A DNA stretch of 64,000 nt from Aptenodytes patagonicus (GCF_965638725.1 NC_134950.1:145815636-145879635), one strand, 5' to 3'; numbered from the stretch's first letter, positions 25,730 to 39,974 are shown. Numbers and translations are program-made. The notes: generated by a model not told the origin, from the sequence alone.

Positions 25730-28700
25730 ACTGAAATATTCTAAGGTTTGTGCCAAAAGTTCTGAAGTCATCAACAGGAAATGATGAAAGCACCTCTGCC
25801 ACTTTAAACCTCTGTGAATGGAGCTTGACATTATCAAATTCAGTGTTACATTTTACACGTTGAAGTACAGACCAAAAAAATAATTGATATGTCAACATCT
25901 CACCCTTTGTAGAATGATCACCAGTATAACGTTCTCTGTGTTTTAAATACCAAGGTTGAAAAGTGGCAATAATGTTGAGAGATGACTTGAATAAAACATA
26001 GTGTAGGGTAGTGAGAGAATTAATTATTTCCTCATTTATATGTTTGTGGGATAGAGAGTCTAGCAACTTATGTTACGATCTTTTTATGCTGGCATATGTA
26101 CCCACAAGTAGAAGGCTTAAAGTTACTGCTCAACTCAGTAATTTGAGACTTTGGCTTACTGACTCAAGCACAAAGACCTTCATCCAGGTGGAATATTTTC
26201 TTTCAGACACACTTCTTTCACAAGTCCAGTTTGTGGAGAAAAAAAGCATAGCTTTGGTTTTCTTTGCATTGGTACACTTACAGGGATGCAACAGGGGCAG
26301 CCGCAGCAGAGACTAGAAGCAGTTATCACTTCAAGGAAAAAATTCTGCATAGACGTAGCTGAAGTAATTGCTACATTAATTTTGATGGTGTTGTCTACAG
26401 TACTTGCATTCATCATCTAAATGAAATGTGGTAAATCTACTGTGGGGTAGGTACATACACACATGGCAGGAGAGACAAGATACTGTGCAGCCAAATCAAA
26501 GGTATACTGTGATAGTTAGACGAAGACAGCATACCTGCAGATAGTCAGGGGGAAAAAAATCCAGTGGCACAAGTTAAAAGGAGCATCTGTTTTGGTGTAT
26601 CCTTTTTTTTTTATCCTTAGGGAGCAGCAATTCAGTCAGATGGAACAAAAGAGTTATCATTCTATAATTATGCACTGGAATATCCAAGTCTCACCTGTAA
26701 TTGCAGATCATTTCATATTCATTCCAGGGCACCATGTCTTTAGAAAATTATTTTTAAAATAACAACAAAACCCTCAAAGTTCTCTGAAGTCCAGATAACA
26801 CTTTGGAGTTGTTCCCAATGCAACCGTCTGTCAAGGCCTTAGTAATCTGATTTAATTTGCTATAACTTAGTTACTGATACAAGAGAGATATTCGTCTCAA
26901 TGGTCTTTTTAGGCTCCAGTCATAAAATACAGCAGAACTCTTTTAGGGCTAGCTCTTCACTCCTCAGGTGTAGACTAACCAAATCTTAAATAACATAAAA
27001 TAATACCTGTACCTAGTGTAATACCAACACTACCGCCCTTAGACATCCTCTATCTAGGTCAGAAGGCGAAGAAGGACAAAAAGAAATGTTTGACATTTTA
27101 TTAGATTAAGTCAAGCTAAAGACAGACATGCTTGATATTTCTGGCATTTTAATCTCAAGCACACTCTTTGTTTTAGTATAAAAAGCTCACTATAGACTGT
27201 TCCACTGACTAAAATAACTCAACACACTTTTGATACAGCGCATAAAACACTGTTAGTCAATAAATGTCTATAAAAGTGACTTCTCTACCACAGGTCAATG
27301 CTGACAACACCACTTTTTCATCAAGCAAAAGTGAACAAATATCACCCTGTCCCTATATAAAGAAGTACCAGCAGCTGATGACTCACAGGACAGTTAGCAT
27401 CAGTGATAAGCTAAAGAATATGAACCAGAAACTGCTAATGTTCTTAACCAGTGCAATGTCTCTCATGTTGGCAGCATGAGAACCCCGTTCAGGTAGTGTA
27501 ACGCTTCTCTGATTGGTTTCTCCTTACCCTCATGCACACCTCATGCCCAGTGTGTCGGCTGGGATGGGAGCCGCTTTGCAAAAAAGACTCAAACACACTT
27601 TGTTTAACCGTAAGATGAGCAACAACCCAGCTCAGTTCCGTTAAAGACAAATGTGTGTCCCCTCCAAAATCAGTTTCAATAGACAAAAAGTACACAGTGA
27701 AACCACCACCAAGAGTTACAAGGCAACAGTTAACAGAGTAATGGACAGATGGGATAAATAGACTGACACTGTATGGAGCAAAAAGTCCGAAGAACTTTGT
27801 GTGTTCCTGTCAGATTGATGAGCTTAGAAAAACTGAGGGTAAAGACAACCAGTACTGGAGAGCACTGCTAGGACATGAAGCAGGAATGAAGACAGAAACG
27901 CAAACAGCTATAGAAAACCCTATGGGGAGCTTGACTGACCAATCTAAATAGGGTGCAACGCACCTTGACCCTGGCCTTGACTGAGTCCAGGATGTATTTT
28001 TCAAGTATGTTTGCTCAGCTTAACACAATTTAAAAGCCATGTTAAGATTCAGGTAAACGAGTTTGAAATTGCAATGCAGCCTAAAGCCAGCCCTCTGGAG
28101 AGCCTCTGGTAGAATCTGGCCAGCCAAAAGCTTTAATGTTAACCTCATTTTCAGTGGCGTTAAACTGATACAATTGAAAACAAAACTTTTTGGCTGCTAA
28201 GGCATATCCACAGAAAGCACAAAAATAAAGAGGATGGCAACACAGGGCTGCTCACAAGCACACTCCTCCACGGTAAGATCTGAAAATCCCTTATACATTT
28301 AGAAACCTTAGCCTGTTCCTGAAGCAGAAGTCTCAGTTTGAGGAAGCTTTTTCATAGGAAAGAGTATCAGTTGGTAGGGTCACACTGTCGCTGGATCTTG
28401 TAAATATGCAAGAGGCCCACATGGTAGATCTTAAAAAGTAAGGATAGCTAGTACACAAGGTCAGCTAACTGCAATCCGACTGTACATAGTAAGCATCATT
28501 CCACCACTTTCTAGAAGCATACAGTTTCATTTAGAAATAATGAATATCTGAAGTCAGTGCCTTTCAACACAAAACCTACTGGTTTTAAAAACAGCAATAT
28601 ATTTTTAATAAAGTAAAAATAAAAAGGTGAGCAAACAAATAAATACAGATTTTTCAGTGTGGAATCTCCCAAAATATCATATGGTATTTCAAATCGTCAC

Positions 28701-30051
28701 AGGAAAGCAACAATCACAGTATCCTACTACTGACTCTTGACTCATAACTACACTACTAAGAGGACCAGTGCTCTATCTGTAGACTGCCGATAGTCTGCAG
28801 GTTGCATGTTCTCAATAAACTAAGCAACGCTTACTGTAATTTCTCTATTATTATCCAAATAACTGAAAGCACTGAGAAGAGTATTACACACCATTTCAAG
28901 GAATATGCAGAGTTCCCTATTTTCACTTAAGCAAGCTATGCTTTGAAGAGTGAGAGAGTACATCTCTACTTGGTTCATTATAATTATTTCATAAATATCT
29001 ATGGGATGAAACTTTCCAAAATATATTCTGCTTACATTAAAGAAGTATCTGTTTCTATGCTATTCAAGTGGGACGTGAGGAAAGCACATTCAACTGTCAG
29101 AGAAAGATGATGAACAATGTTCACAAACGTACCGGACTAGAAACAAACACGCACATACTTTTATTGTTTCTTGGAAGCATTCTTACATGCTGGTTTTGTT
29201 CTCCGTAAAGCTACAAGACAATGTGACCCCACTGATCTTTCAAAGAGATCTTGATTTTTTTCAGATGAATGAACAAACCAATTTCCTTTTCACAAAGAGG
29301 TAATTTAACTGGTCAGCACTCCTTCAAAGCAACGCATTCATTCAAGGTCTAAACACAGAATCCGGGAGATCACTGCGTGTCTAAAATGAGACGGATTCCC
29401 ACAGCAAAATACGTTTTCTACACAATATTTCACAAGCGTTTTACGACATTTCTGAGAGACAATTTAGGAACTATTTAACTCTTTCCAGTCCAAGAGGTAT
29501 GCATCCTGCTTGTCATGCTGCTAAGTTCACAGAATATCAAGAGTCATCATTGCTAAGAACGAGCCATTCAGATAACCGCAGTGACAAGGATCATCACTTG
29601 CACCTTATGTACGCCAGAAAATTAGCAGAACTGCAACTGCTGCACTTCTGATAAAATATTTAATATACCCACTGGCAAAATTCTGACTCTGGCAGGGAAA
29701 TGGCAAAAGATATATTGGATCTAATCTTACATTAATTTACGCAAACACATAACTTGAAGAAATATTTTTAACTTTTGCCAGAACACCTCTGCTGAAATAT
29801 TGGGCTGTTTTTCCCACTGCGTACAAACTGTTTAATCATTTGCATAAAGGCTGCGGATAACAAAATTTAATTATAGTATGTCATTTACAGTTTGTATTTA
29901 TGAAGATTGTTCTTGACTCTAGTGTAATTACAATGAAACACAACCTTGTTGCATGACAATGATTTTTGGCTTCAAGATAAATATCAAGCCAAAGAAAACA
30001 GACAGAGGGAGAATAAAGCTTATTAAAAAAATCCAAAACAACCTGAGCTTG

Positions 30052-30643
30052 AATCACAGAATGTTTTGGGTTGGAAAGGACCTTTAAAGATCATCACATC
30101 CAACCCCCCTGCCATGGGCAGGGACATCCTTCACTAGGTCAGGTTGCTCAAAGCCCCATCTGACCTGACCTTGAACACTTCTAATGATGGGGCATCCACA
30201 ACTTCTCTGGGCAACCTGTGCCAGGGTCTCACCACACTCATCATAAAAAATTTCTTCCTTATGTCCAATCCAAATCTACCCTCTTTCAGTTTAAAACCAT
30301 TGCCCCGTGTCTTGTCACTACAGGCCTTGGTAAAAAGTCTCTGTCTTTCTTGTAAAGCCCCCTTTAAATATTGAAACGCCACAACAAGGTCTCCCTGGAG
30401 CCTTCTCTACTCCAGGCTGAACAATCCCAACTCTCTCAGCCTTTCTTCATAAGAGGGGTGTTCCAGCTCTCTGACCATTTTCGTGGCCCTCCTCTGGAGC
30501 CACTCCAACAGGTCCATGTCTTTCTTCTACTGGGGACCCCAGAGCTGGACACAGTGCTCCAGGTGGGGTCTCATGAGAGGAAAGCAGAGCAGAGGGGAAG
30601 AATCACCTCCCTCCACATGCTGGCCACGCAGTTCTATTAATTC
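30052..30643 (-). mobile_element. CR1 LINE, 5'-truncated, copy A
   Basis: On the plus strand it begins AATCACAGAATGTTTTGGGT (the CR1 3' end, reversed) and runs back through the C-terminal end of the CR1 ORF2 region, including the region complementary to TCCAACCCCCCTGCC and the motif coding for RLPREVVDAPSLEVF. From 30052 to about 30530 it is almost identical to the element at 49494. Beyond that the two differ clearly. The frame is open for about 80 codons on the minus strand (30134-30382) and then shifts. It is sense to ANKIB1. Confidence 0.93.
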
Positions 30644-32839
30644 TGCTATCAGTTCTCCTATTAACATAGTCAACATACCTAGTGACTGATGTAGACACTA
30701 ATGCAATACAAATGACTGCCGTTCTGTGTAGAATATTATTACTTACCTTTCTTATGTAAGGTAAGGAATGGAGTAAAGAGAATGCAAGTTACCAGAGTCC
30801 CTTATTTTGCAAAATCTGACCCATTTGGCATTGAAATTGTATGAAACGGAACAGAGTATACCGGCTTAATGTTACAAAGATTTTCAAGAACTGGTCTAAA
30901 AAAAGTATTCTGTTTTACCCAAGTAATAAAATCTTTATGACTTTGAGAAGATCTTCAGCTATTTACTTGAAGCTTTCACCAGAGGTAACTGTACAGACAC
31001 TGGGATCATAAAATAGCTAATGGTGCTCGATGGTTAGTGGAACTTTCTCAGTGATCACTTCCAGGGGTCATGCTGAAGCTAAACAGGGAAGACAGCAACA
31101 GCAGTTATGCCTTTTCTCCTATGCTCTCACTATTCCTGCTGGCAACCAGATAAGGTAGTGGAAAAATAGCAGCAGGAGTAACAAGCCTGGCTGGATTGCC
31201 AGGAGCAAGAAAAAAGCAGGAAACAAGGGAAAACAGTTTGCAGTAGTCAGTGGGTGGAAAGTGAAAACAGAAAGGAGAAAGGATACTACAAAACCTTCAT
31301 CATTCATGGGCCATTGTCATGCAAGCTAAATAAGGCAAAACTAGTAGGTGTTCATTTAAACTAAAGGACATATTAATAAAGGGCCTACACAAGTAGGTGA
31401 ATTGTGGTTGTCCTGAACAAACATTCCTTATTCTGGCATTTTTTTATTTCTAGGAAATGACCGAGACTATGTAAGTCACTTACAATGATTTTTCTTTTGT
31501 TGAAACTTTCTCAATTAGTATGTACCTATGCTACTTGTCAATACAATGCTCCAGTCAAGACAATGAAGCTTCCTTCAGAAACAAAGAGAGAGCAAGGAAG
31601 GAACTCAAGCTGACAAAAATCCCTGCTGCACCACCCCTTACTCAGTATTGTCACGAGGGTTTTTATTTATTTTAAATAATTCAGCCAGAGCATGACTCTC
31701 AGTCACTGCTTTGAACACAAGAGGTCAAACCAGTGAACATGCACTGGCATATCTGTATATGTTGTGTGAGTGTACAAAGTAACTCCGCACACTTTAAATT
31801 TTTCTCTAAGTCATCCAAGCTCAAACAGAACATGCTCCTACACGTAGCTATGCTGTTTTTCTGAAGCACATTGTTGTTTTTATGACTTTGAAAATGACTT
31901 AAAGCCATCAAAACTGCCAAATCTCTAAACAGAATGTAATTGCCTCTTTCCATAAATTACGACATTTCTCATGTCCAGAATACTGAAGTGCCATCACTTA
32001 CTCAGAGACACTGAGTTCCTTACAGTGCATTATTTTTCATAATTTCATTGCCAGAATATACATCCCTAAACCAGTGACACAGAAAAGTGAGCTTTTCCCT
32101 TCAAATTAGCAAACTAGTTGTTGAAACTAGTCTCCCTGAAGCATGAACAAAACATTAATACTACCCTTCCTGACATCCAAGCTTAAGAAAAACATGTTAC
32201 GATGCACTTTACAATTAGTATTTATATTAAAAATCTGAGCCATAAGTAAAGAAAGCAGATGTTCTATGATAGAAATGAAATAATTTTTAATTTCACTTTT
32301 TCTATGTTCTTTTCACAGCTAAGATTGCTGAGAAGTTTGGGAGTATCAACCAGGGAGTTTTCTGCTCACTCCTGCCTGGCATACACTTCAGCTCACATGC
32401 CCAAAGAATATTAGTGAACAGAGATCCACTTCTTTTTTTAATAGTTCTTTTAAAAGTCCTGTTACATTTGTCTGTTACAGTCTTTCTTAAACAGCAAAAC
32501 TTTGATATAAACCCCATTCTTTATATTCTAAACCACAACATTCAGGTCACCAGATTCCTACATCTTGTGTCTGCTGGAACATTTCACTATTGCACCCACT
32601 GTTTCAGTTTCTTGTTACGCCTGAAAACAAAAAACTCTCTGCTCATGCAGAAATGTGTCGTAACAATAAAAGAGCATCCGTGCTCCAACAAATCCAACGG
32701 CATTTGTACTGATTAAGGCTAACCAGGCTGCAGTACGTTTTCATTTTAAATTATTGCAATACTGTTGTAGAAAGCCAGGAATGGTTTTATTGGTTTAGCA
32801 CACAGGCTACATCATACCACGTTTCACTAAGCAGCCTAT

Positions 32840-33433
32840 TGTGCTGGTTTCGGCTGGGATAGAATTAATTTTCTTCATAGTAGCTGGTATAGGGCTATGT
32901 TTTGGATTTGTGCTGAAAACAGTGTTGATAACACAGGGATGTTTTCGTTACTGCTGAGCAGGGCTGACACAGAGTCAAGGCCTTTTCTGCCCCTCACACC
33001 ACCCCACCAGTGAGCAGGCTGGGGGTGCACAAGAACTTGGGAGGGGACACAGCTGGGACAGCTGACCCCAACTGACCAAAGGGATATCCCATACCATATG
33101 ACATCATGCTCAGCATATAAAGCTGGGGGAAGAAGAAGGAAGGGGGCACGTTCGGAGTGACGGCGACTGTCTTCCCAAGTAACCACGACACGTGATGGAG
33201 CCCTGCTTTCCTGGAGATGGCTGAACACCTGCCTGCCGATGGGAAGTAGGGAATGAATTCCTGGTTTTGCTTTGCTTGCGTGCGCGGCTTTTGCTTTTCC
33301 TATTAAACTGTCTTTATCTCAACGCACAAGTTTTGTCACTTTTACTCTTCTGATTCTCTCCCCCATCCCACCGGGGGGGAGTGAGCGAGCAGCTGTGTGG
33401 TGCTTAGTTGCTATCTGGGGTTAAACCACGATA
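32840..33433 (+). mobile_element. Solo LTR, avian ERVL-like, antisense to ANKIB1
   Basis: The 594-bp LTR begins TGTGCTGGTTTCGGCTGGG and ends GGTTAAACCACGATA; the expected final CA has become TA. The flanks are CCTAT (32835-32839) and CCTAT (33434-33438), a perfect 5-bp target duplication. A TATAAA box at 33116-33121 and an ATTAAA signal at 33302-33307 define U3-R-U5. It is homologous to the LTRs at 20860 and 51375 but inserted in the opposite orientation. No internal viral genes remain. Confidence 0.92.
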
Positions 33434-35345
33434 CCTATATAATCAAATGATTCTTCCTTCAGACAAAGTCTTTTAAAAAATTTCTTCATCCACAATGCAG
33501 TAATTTAACAGCAACTTCCATGAGTTTGGATTAAACAACATCAAAACATCTCTTTGGACATCATCCTACAATTGTGCTAAAAGCTAAGAAAAGGCAGACA
33601 AGAAGGCTTTTGACGGTGTCTGGGGCAATGCGAAGATACAATCTCAGCCTAATTTGATGATCTAAAACTATTATATCGAAGAAATGTTTGACCTAGGTAA
33701 ATGGCTACCTGATACAGCAAAAGATAAAGATGTAGAGCAACAGTTTCTGGATGAAAACTACTGCCCCAATTCATGAAAGAATCCATGATTTTTCACAAAA
33801 GAAAGAGAGCAAGCTTTTGGGTACTGAGAAATGAAGGATCCTTGATGACAGTAAGGGCTCCTATCCCTGTGCCGGCCAAGATCAAGAATTAAGGATCAGG
33901 ATGGTGCTGAACTTCTAGCAGAACCTTGGATATCTTCTCCAGGGGAATTCTGTGGATGTAACACCAGAATGAGTTTAACAGATGTTTAAGACCTGCAGGA
34001 GTTGCATTCCTCAGTTTTATTTACCTTCTTCTGCATGTTACAGAGAAACTGTTTTCCTGGATCGCAACCTCAGAAATTTATATAATCCATTATCTTTCCT
34101 GCTAGCAGTCAGTCCTACATATTACAGAAAGAGTTGTAAAAAGCCTAATTAGACAATGAACAATCTGCTAAGGGAAGAAATTTCTTTAGTCCAACAACTA
34201 AAGTGATTGACCTTGTCCTGAAATCAGAATTCTTCATCATTCATATTTACTCATGAGCGTTCTTATTGTTTGCATCCACAGTGTCCAATACTCCAAAAAT
34301 TATAATAGATTCTTGGAGCCAATGTTTTCTTCCAATAATGGGTTCAATTGATATTCAGTTTGGAAACCTGAAAAATTATCTGGCTTCTACAGCAGACTAA
34401 GAAAGTAAAAACTTTAATGAGCTTTTTGTAGCTACATTAGTAAGCTAAAAAAAGAGGGATTACAAAAATATTAGACAAGCCTTTAAAAAAATATAAAAGC
34501 AAAACCCACAGGGTTTTTTTCAGCTCTGTAGATTTGGAAAGGTTATAGTATAAATTTAAAATGACTGTAGGTCTGACGAAGAGTGGTAAGAGTCCTTTGC
34601 TGTTTTGGAAGTTATTTCAGACTGACTGGAAAAAAAGTGTCAATCCTCAAAAATGAAGGCAAACTTTGCTTAGGAATAAATATCCAAAATTCTAAATGGG
34701 AGAAAACCTAGTTTATTCCTACCTTGAAATAATCCTATCCCTAACAGCAATTCTATTTCAAGACATTATCTTAAAGCAAGCTTAAGATGATTTTCATTAT
34801 ATATACTCAAATGTTACTAATGACAACTAGATTACTCCTTCAATTCTAACAATCTCATTTACCACTTCTACTGTTTATACGTAAACTTTTTATTGATTAA
34901 TACAATTTATTGCGTGCTTTCATGAAACAGCATTATATCTGGCTTGCAGCAAAATTTCCACTCGTTTTAGACTTCACAAATATGAAATCAAACAGATGAT
35001 ATATAACTTTAGTTCTTTTAAAAGTCTTTTTAAAAGCTACAAAATAAAATATATGCATTTTTCTTTCCCATTTTGTTTCCAAAGATTATAAACATAGTTA
35101 CAATAATGACCATACTGGATCAGATACTTCTCATCCAATACTTTGTCCAGAGAGTTGCCAGCAGAGTATACCAATGAAAAGTACAAAAACTGGACAAGCA
35201 TGAAATGATACTTTTCCACAATACTCTCTCCCAGTTTTCGGCAATTTACCACTGGATGAATGCTTGAGCCAGATGTGCTGTTTTTATATTAATAATCTGT
35301 AATGCATTTTTCTTTCATTAATTTGTTCAAAAACTGCCTGAATCT

Positions 35346-36590
35346 ATGGAAAATTTTAACAGCCACAGCATCCTGAAATTTTGCAGCTTAACTATTCATT
35401 GTGAAGAAACATCTGTTTTTAACCTGCCACTTGTTAAATTTCATTTTCACTGTCTACAAGAACCGAGAGGTAGACAGCAAAAAACTTTTCCCATTTACTC
35501 TCTCCATTCCACTTGTGATTTTAGAGATTTCTATCATATCACCTTTTACAGGTGATCACCCTTTTGTCATACCAATCTGTTTACAGGTTGCTCTTTTACA
35601 GATTGATTAACCCTAATTCTTAAGGAATGGATTCTGTGCAACTTTTAGGATCCTTTCTGCTTCTTCTGATCTATTTCCAGTGCCACTAAAACCTTTTTGA
35701 GTTAGGAGACAAGGAGCTGTTTACAACATGCAAAATGCATGGATTTACATGGTGGTGGCATGGTCTCTACTCTTTCAACATTTGATTTACTTTTTGGACT
35801 GGTACTAAGGACTAAGCTGATTTTCTTCAGTTTTTATTAGAACCTCAAGATCTTGTTCCTGGGTGGCAATAATTAAGAGAATAATTTTCTATATAAATTT
35901 AGGACCCCTTTTTTTTCCCCCCAACCCTGTGAATCTTTCACCTTTAGCTATATTGAGTTTAATATGCTATTTACCATTCAGTCTCATAAAATTCTTCTGA
36001 ATTGACACAGTTGACACTGTGTTTGTAGTATTGTCTAGAGACAATCATCTCAGTACTTACCATCTTTTCCGGACCATTTATCCTCACATTAAACAGCAGA
36101 GGTCCTAGCACTGATCTATCTGGGACTCGATCAGTAACCTTCAACCACTGTGAAAACTGTTTCTTTATTCCTACCCATTTCCTATCTTTTAACTGGCAAC
36201 TTCTGCATGCAAAGGACCCTCCCTCTTTCCCAAAGCTGCATGGACTCTTTAAGACTTCTAAGCAAGGGATCGTGTGAAATGCCCTTTGAAAATCCAAGCA
36301 GATTATATCAAATGCATTTTCCCTGCTAACTTCTTCAAAGAATTTCACTAAGTTTCTGAGACCAGACTTACCGTTATGATGCTATGTTGACTGTTCCTCA
36401 GAACATCACATTTATCCACATATTTGCTAATTTGGTCCGTTATTACATCATTTCTGCTAATATTCCAGGAACAGGCATCAGGCTTACGCATCTGCTGTTC
36501 CCCAAGCCTGTCTTGGAATCTTTTAAAAATTGCATCATGTTAACCCACCTCCAGTAATCCAGCACCAAGTTAGTTCTTAAAAGAGGTTAC
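35346..36590 (-). mobile_element. Ancient CR1/L3-like LINE with reverse-transcriptase remnant
   Basis: The block reads, on the minus strand, as a decayed CR1/L3-group LINE. An open frame of 125 codons at 36348-35971 retains reverse-transcriptase signatures: DFQRAFHTIP (compare the usual DFSKAFDTV) and SVLGPLLFNVRING (compare GSVLGPLLFNIYIND). Neither matches exactly, and the expected YADD core is not visible. Downstream (35.4-35.95 kb) is 3' material typical of these elements, such as CCAACATTTGATTT-like words. It is much more diverged than the other CR1 copies, so it is an old insertion. The ends are approximate. Confidence 0.8.
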
Positions 36591-39500
36591 ACACAACAAA
36601 ATGCAGGTTTTTTGCACAGTTTTAATTATCAAAAAGTGTACTAAAAAAACCCCATATTCATACTGAGGAAAATAACCTGAAACAGAGTCTCCGCAGCTTT
36701 TCCACAAGACTCAACACAGATTGACAGTTCTGAGATCAGACCTACAAAACTAGACCCTGGCTCTCATCACCAAATAAATACATCTCACTGTGGCAAACAA
36801 TACTTGATGAAGGGATGGTGTCTATGCTAATCTCCTTTTACCTTACATGATTCAGCCAGAATGCAGGAAATCTGTAAAGCACATCTAGAATATTCTTGAG
36901 ACCTATTTTTTACATTAAGATGGAGGAGTGATAGTCTGTCTTTTAAGAATTGAAATGAATTATTTTAGATTTCCCTCCCCATCTTCTCAAGAAAGACCTC
37001 TCTCACTGAGAGATGCTGAATTATCAAGGAAAGATTGTAGTCAGCCGCTACAGAAGAAAGAGGAAAGCATAAGCAGTCTTGTGTGTTTTTTCTCCTACTC
37101 TGATAATGTTCATGCTATCACATACACAGACCTTGCTTCTCCTTACTCCTTTACTTCATAGCAACAACAAATAAAAGGGAATTTGGAAAAAAATTGCCCC
37201 TCTCCCCACAATTTCCCTGTTCCCATGCTCTCCTGTAGTCAGTAAAGCTTGTCACTCTTTATTACCATTCTTCTCCACTTCACATTTGCTGGGGAAGAAC
37301 AAGGAGACACCTCTGCACAGAAAACACTCGAATGGCCAAAGCATACCTGAAAAATTTCACTGGAGTCCTCCCAATACGAAGGAGAAAATTCCTCTGTGCA
37401 GAAACAGATTTAAGGATTCAACACTAATTCTATAGTCTAATATGCCAGCCAGGAAATACTTTACTTTTTTATGCTTTAAACCAGAACACTGCAGTCTAAA
37501 GAAGGGAATCATTATAAAAAGATTTAGATTGTGATTTGACAGTTATGCTGGATCTCCATATAACCAAATCATCTGAGGTACCAGATTTAAGTCTGATCAA
37601 TACTAGGTTGCTAATGGTCATACAGTAATGCTTCCCCTGCCTCAGCAAAAGCCTTTGTCTTGGTATCCAGTAGCCAAGATCATCTCATGCCTCGTCCACT
37701 AATTCGCCTTTGCATACTGCCCAAGTTTTTGCAGGATGGTGGTTTTTTTTTTGGAGGGAAAGCTGCTGCCTTACCTCTTTTTACAGCCACTTACTGTGCC
37801 AGCAAGCATGTGTTCTGAGAAGCAGCATTTACTAGACTTATGTACCCTCTGTTTCTAATACTGCTTGCCCACGAGCCCATCTAGTATCAAAATATATAAT
37901 GTGGAGTTAACACAGCCTGGGCTGTGTTCATCACTGACTGTTCCTTCCACGTCTGCTCCATACAGTTCCCAGGGTCATAAGAAAAGAATGACTGACTGTG
38001 CTGCAAACATAGCTAGCTCACCAGTGGATCCAGTACTTCTGGTTAAGTAAGGTGACTTTTAGGACCTCTGTGTCCCTTATTTGCTGCTACGTTAGACAGG
38101 GAGGTCCTGCAGAACAGAAAGATCCAGATTATCCTCCTGACTCGGGAGGTGTCAGTGACACCACACAGGAGATTCTTAGCCAGGGCTATTTCTGAATGCT
38201 GCTCACAAAGTCACAGAGGACATCTGCACATGGGCTTTCCCCGCCGTGGTGGTGCTGCTGTGACTAGGACACGCATCCCCTTCCTGCTACCTCCATAGCT
38301 AGGCATGCCTCCTCACATAAGGGGAGACTTTTACTTTGATGTCTACCAAGCCTGGCTGCAAAGCAGTGACAGCAGACACACAGCCAAAGATGGTGTGTGG
38401 TCACCTGAGACTATGCAATCCAGCCTGCTTACGTAAAAGAGCAGGCTTACTGCCATCGGTCAAGTCACCATGTCTCTCCTTCAGCTTGACAAGCCCATTC
38501 ACCTTCCTCTACCATGACTGGTAAAGCTGTTCTTAAGCAGCCTGACCTATCACTAGGAAAAGTTCAATTATCAGCCCAGCATTTGCTACCAGGTGCTGGT
38601 AGAACTTGTATTTGGCTGCCTGAAAAAGATTTTTGGAGACAAAAATCCACTGGGGTAAAGTCCAAGAATACAGAGTTTGTTAGAAGAAGAATCCCATTGC
38701 CAGTTTCATTGCACACATCTGCAGGAGCAAAAGCAAGCAGTGGTAGATGAGACATAAGCTGGGGGAACCAGCTGAATTAGTTTCAGCAGCTTGCAGAGTT
38801 GTGATGCTCAGGAATCCCTTGGGGACCTGCTCCAGTGCCAACGTAACACACAGGCACTTATTTAAGAATAGTTCTTCCTGCTTGTAAAGTAAAACGCACC
38901 ACAAGAGAATCCCCCTCTCCCCCCCAAAAAAACAAGTGCATTTCTTTTTCCCCTATACTTCTTGTTCCTGTCTTGGGTTGTTCGTCTCCCCCAGGTCCAG
39001 TTCCCTGTTATCGCTGCCCAGATCAGTGCGTGACCTCTACCAAACTTCCCTGAAAGCTTCAGAAATTATAAAGTCATTTTTATAGTTATTATGAAGCATG
39101 CACTTAGCAAACTGGAAATCTGCCTCTGTTATCTTTTTATGACGCTAATGTTGTTTGAGAACTTAGACTGTAGTTTCTAAAGTGGTTTTAATTGACACCA
39201 GAGCTGATCCTGCCCTTTCTGTTTCTGATCCACCCCTCCTGTTTGTCCATATTCCCGCACTTTCCCTTGTTTTGTACTGGCACATGCCTTTGTGACTGCG
39301 CAGAGAAGCAGAATAGCTGTAACTCAGATCAGTTCCCCGTTTTGGGTTTTTTTCCCGGATGTTGATGGTCCAAACAGCCAGAGCATGGCAGCAGTGATAG
39401 AGAGGCAGGATTATTTGTACCAGTGCATGCTGTAAGGAATGGAAATATTTTCAAAACAATGTTTGTTCAAACTGAAGTGCAGACAAAAGCAGAAACACCA

Positions 39501-39948
39501 GCAATGTGCAAACTGTGCAAAGCCCACAGTTGTTTGGGTGCTGGAGGCAAGGCAGGAGTACACCAGCACCACTGTGTTAGTTAAACTCAGAACAGTTTTC
39601 AGGAAATTTCTCTTGTAGCCCAGCATTATTTTATCAGCTACAACTCTGACAGTGGCAGTGCATTCAGAAGGGGATGGTGGATGGAGCATGGACTGGAGGA
39701 TGCAGGTGGGTGGAGCGGGAGACTGCAGATACAGAGCAGGCATCACAGCACCAGAGGCAGCACTGGCTGCTGTAGACTGCACCCAAGCTTGCAAGTACCT
39801 ATGGTGAGCCGTGTACAAAGGAGTATCAAACTATATCAGGATGCAAACTCCCAATGAATAACTGATAAAGCAACTTCACCCTTGCCCTTTCCAAAAATGT
39901 CAGCAGAACTGGTACTTGGGTCTGGGTCCAGTTTTGATCTCATTATGC

Positions 39949-39974
39949 AAAAAAAAAAAAAAAAAAAAAAAAAA
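39949..39974. repeat. Poly(A) run of 26
   Basis: An uninterrupted run of 26 A on the plus strand. It could be a simple repeat or the tail of an old retroposed sequence. I recognised no gene or SINE immediately upstream. Confidence 0.9.

Noticed and set aside
30144..30640. Plus-strand open frames over the CR1 copies (also 48030-48388 and 49586-50315)
   Set aside because: They are antisense shadows of CR1 ORF2 remnants, recurring in both copies for that reason.
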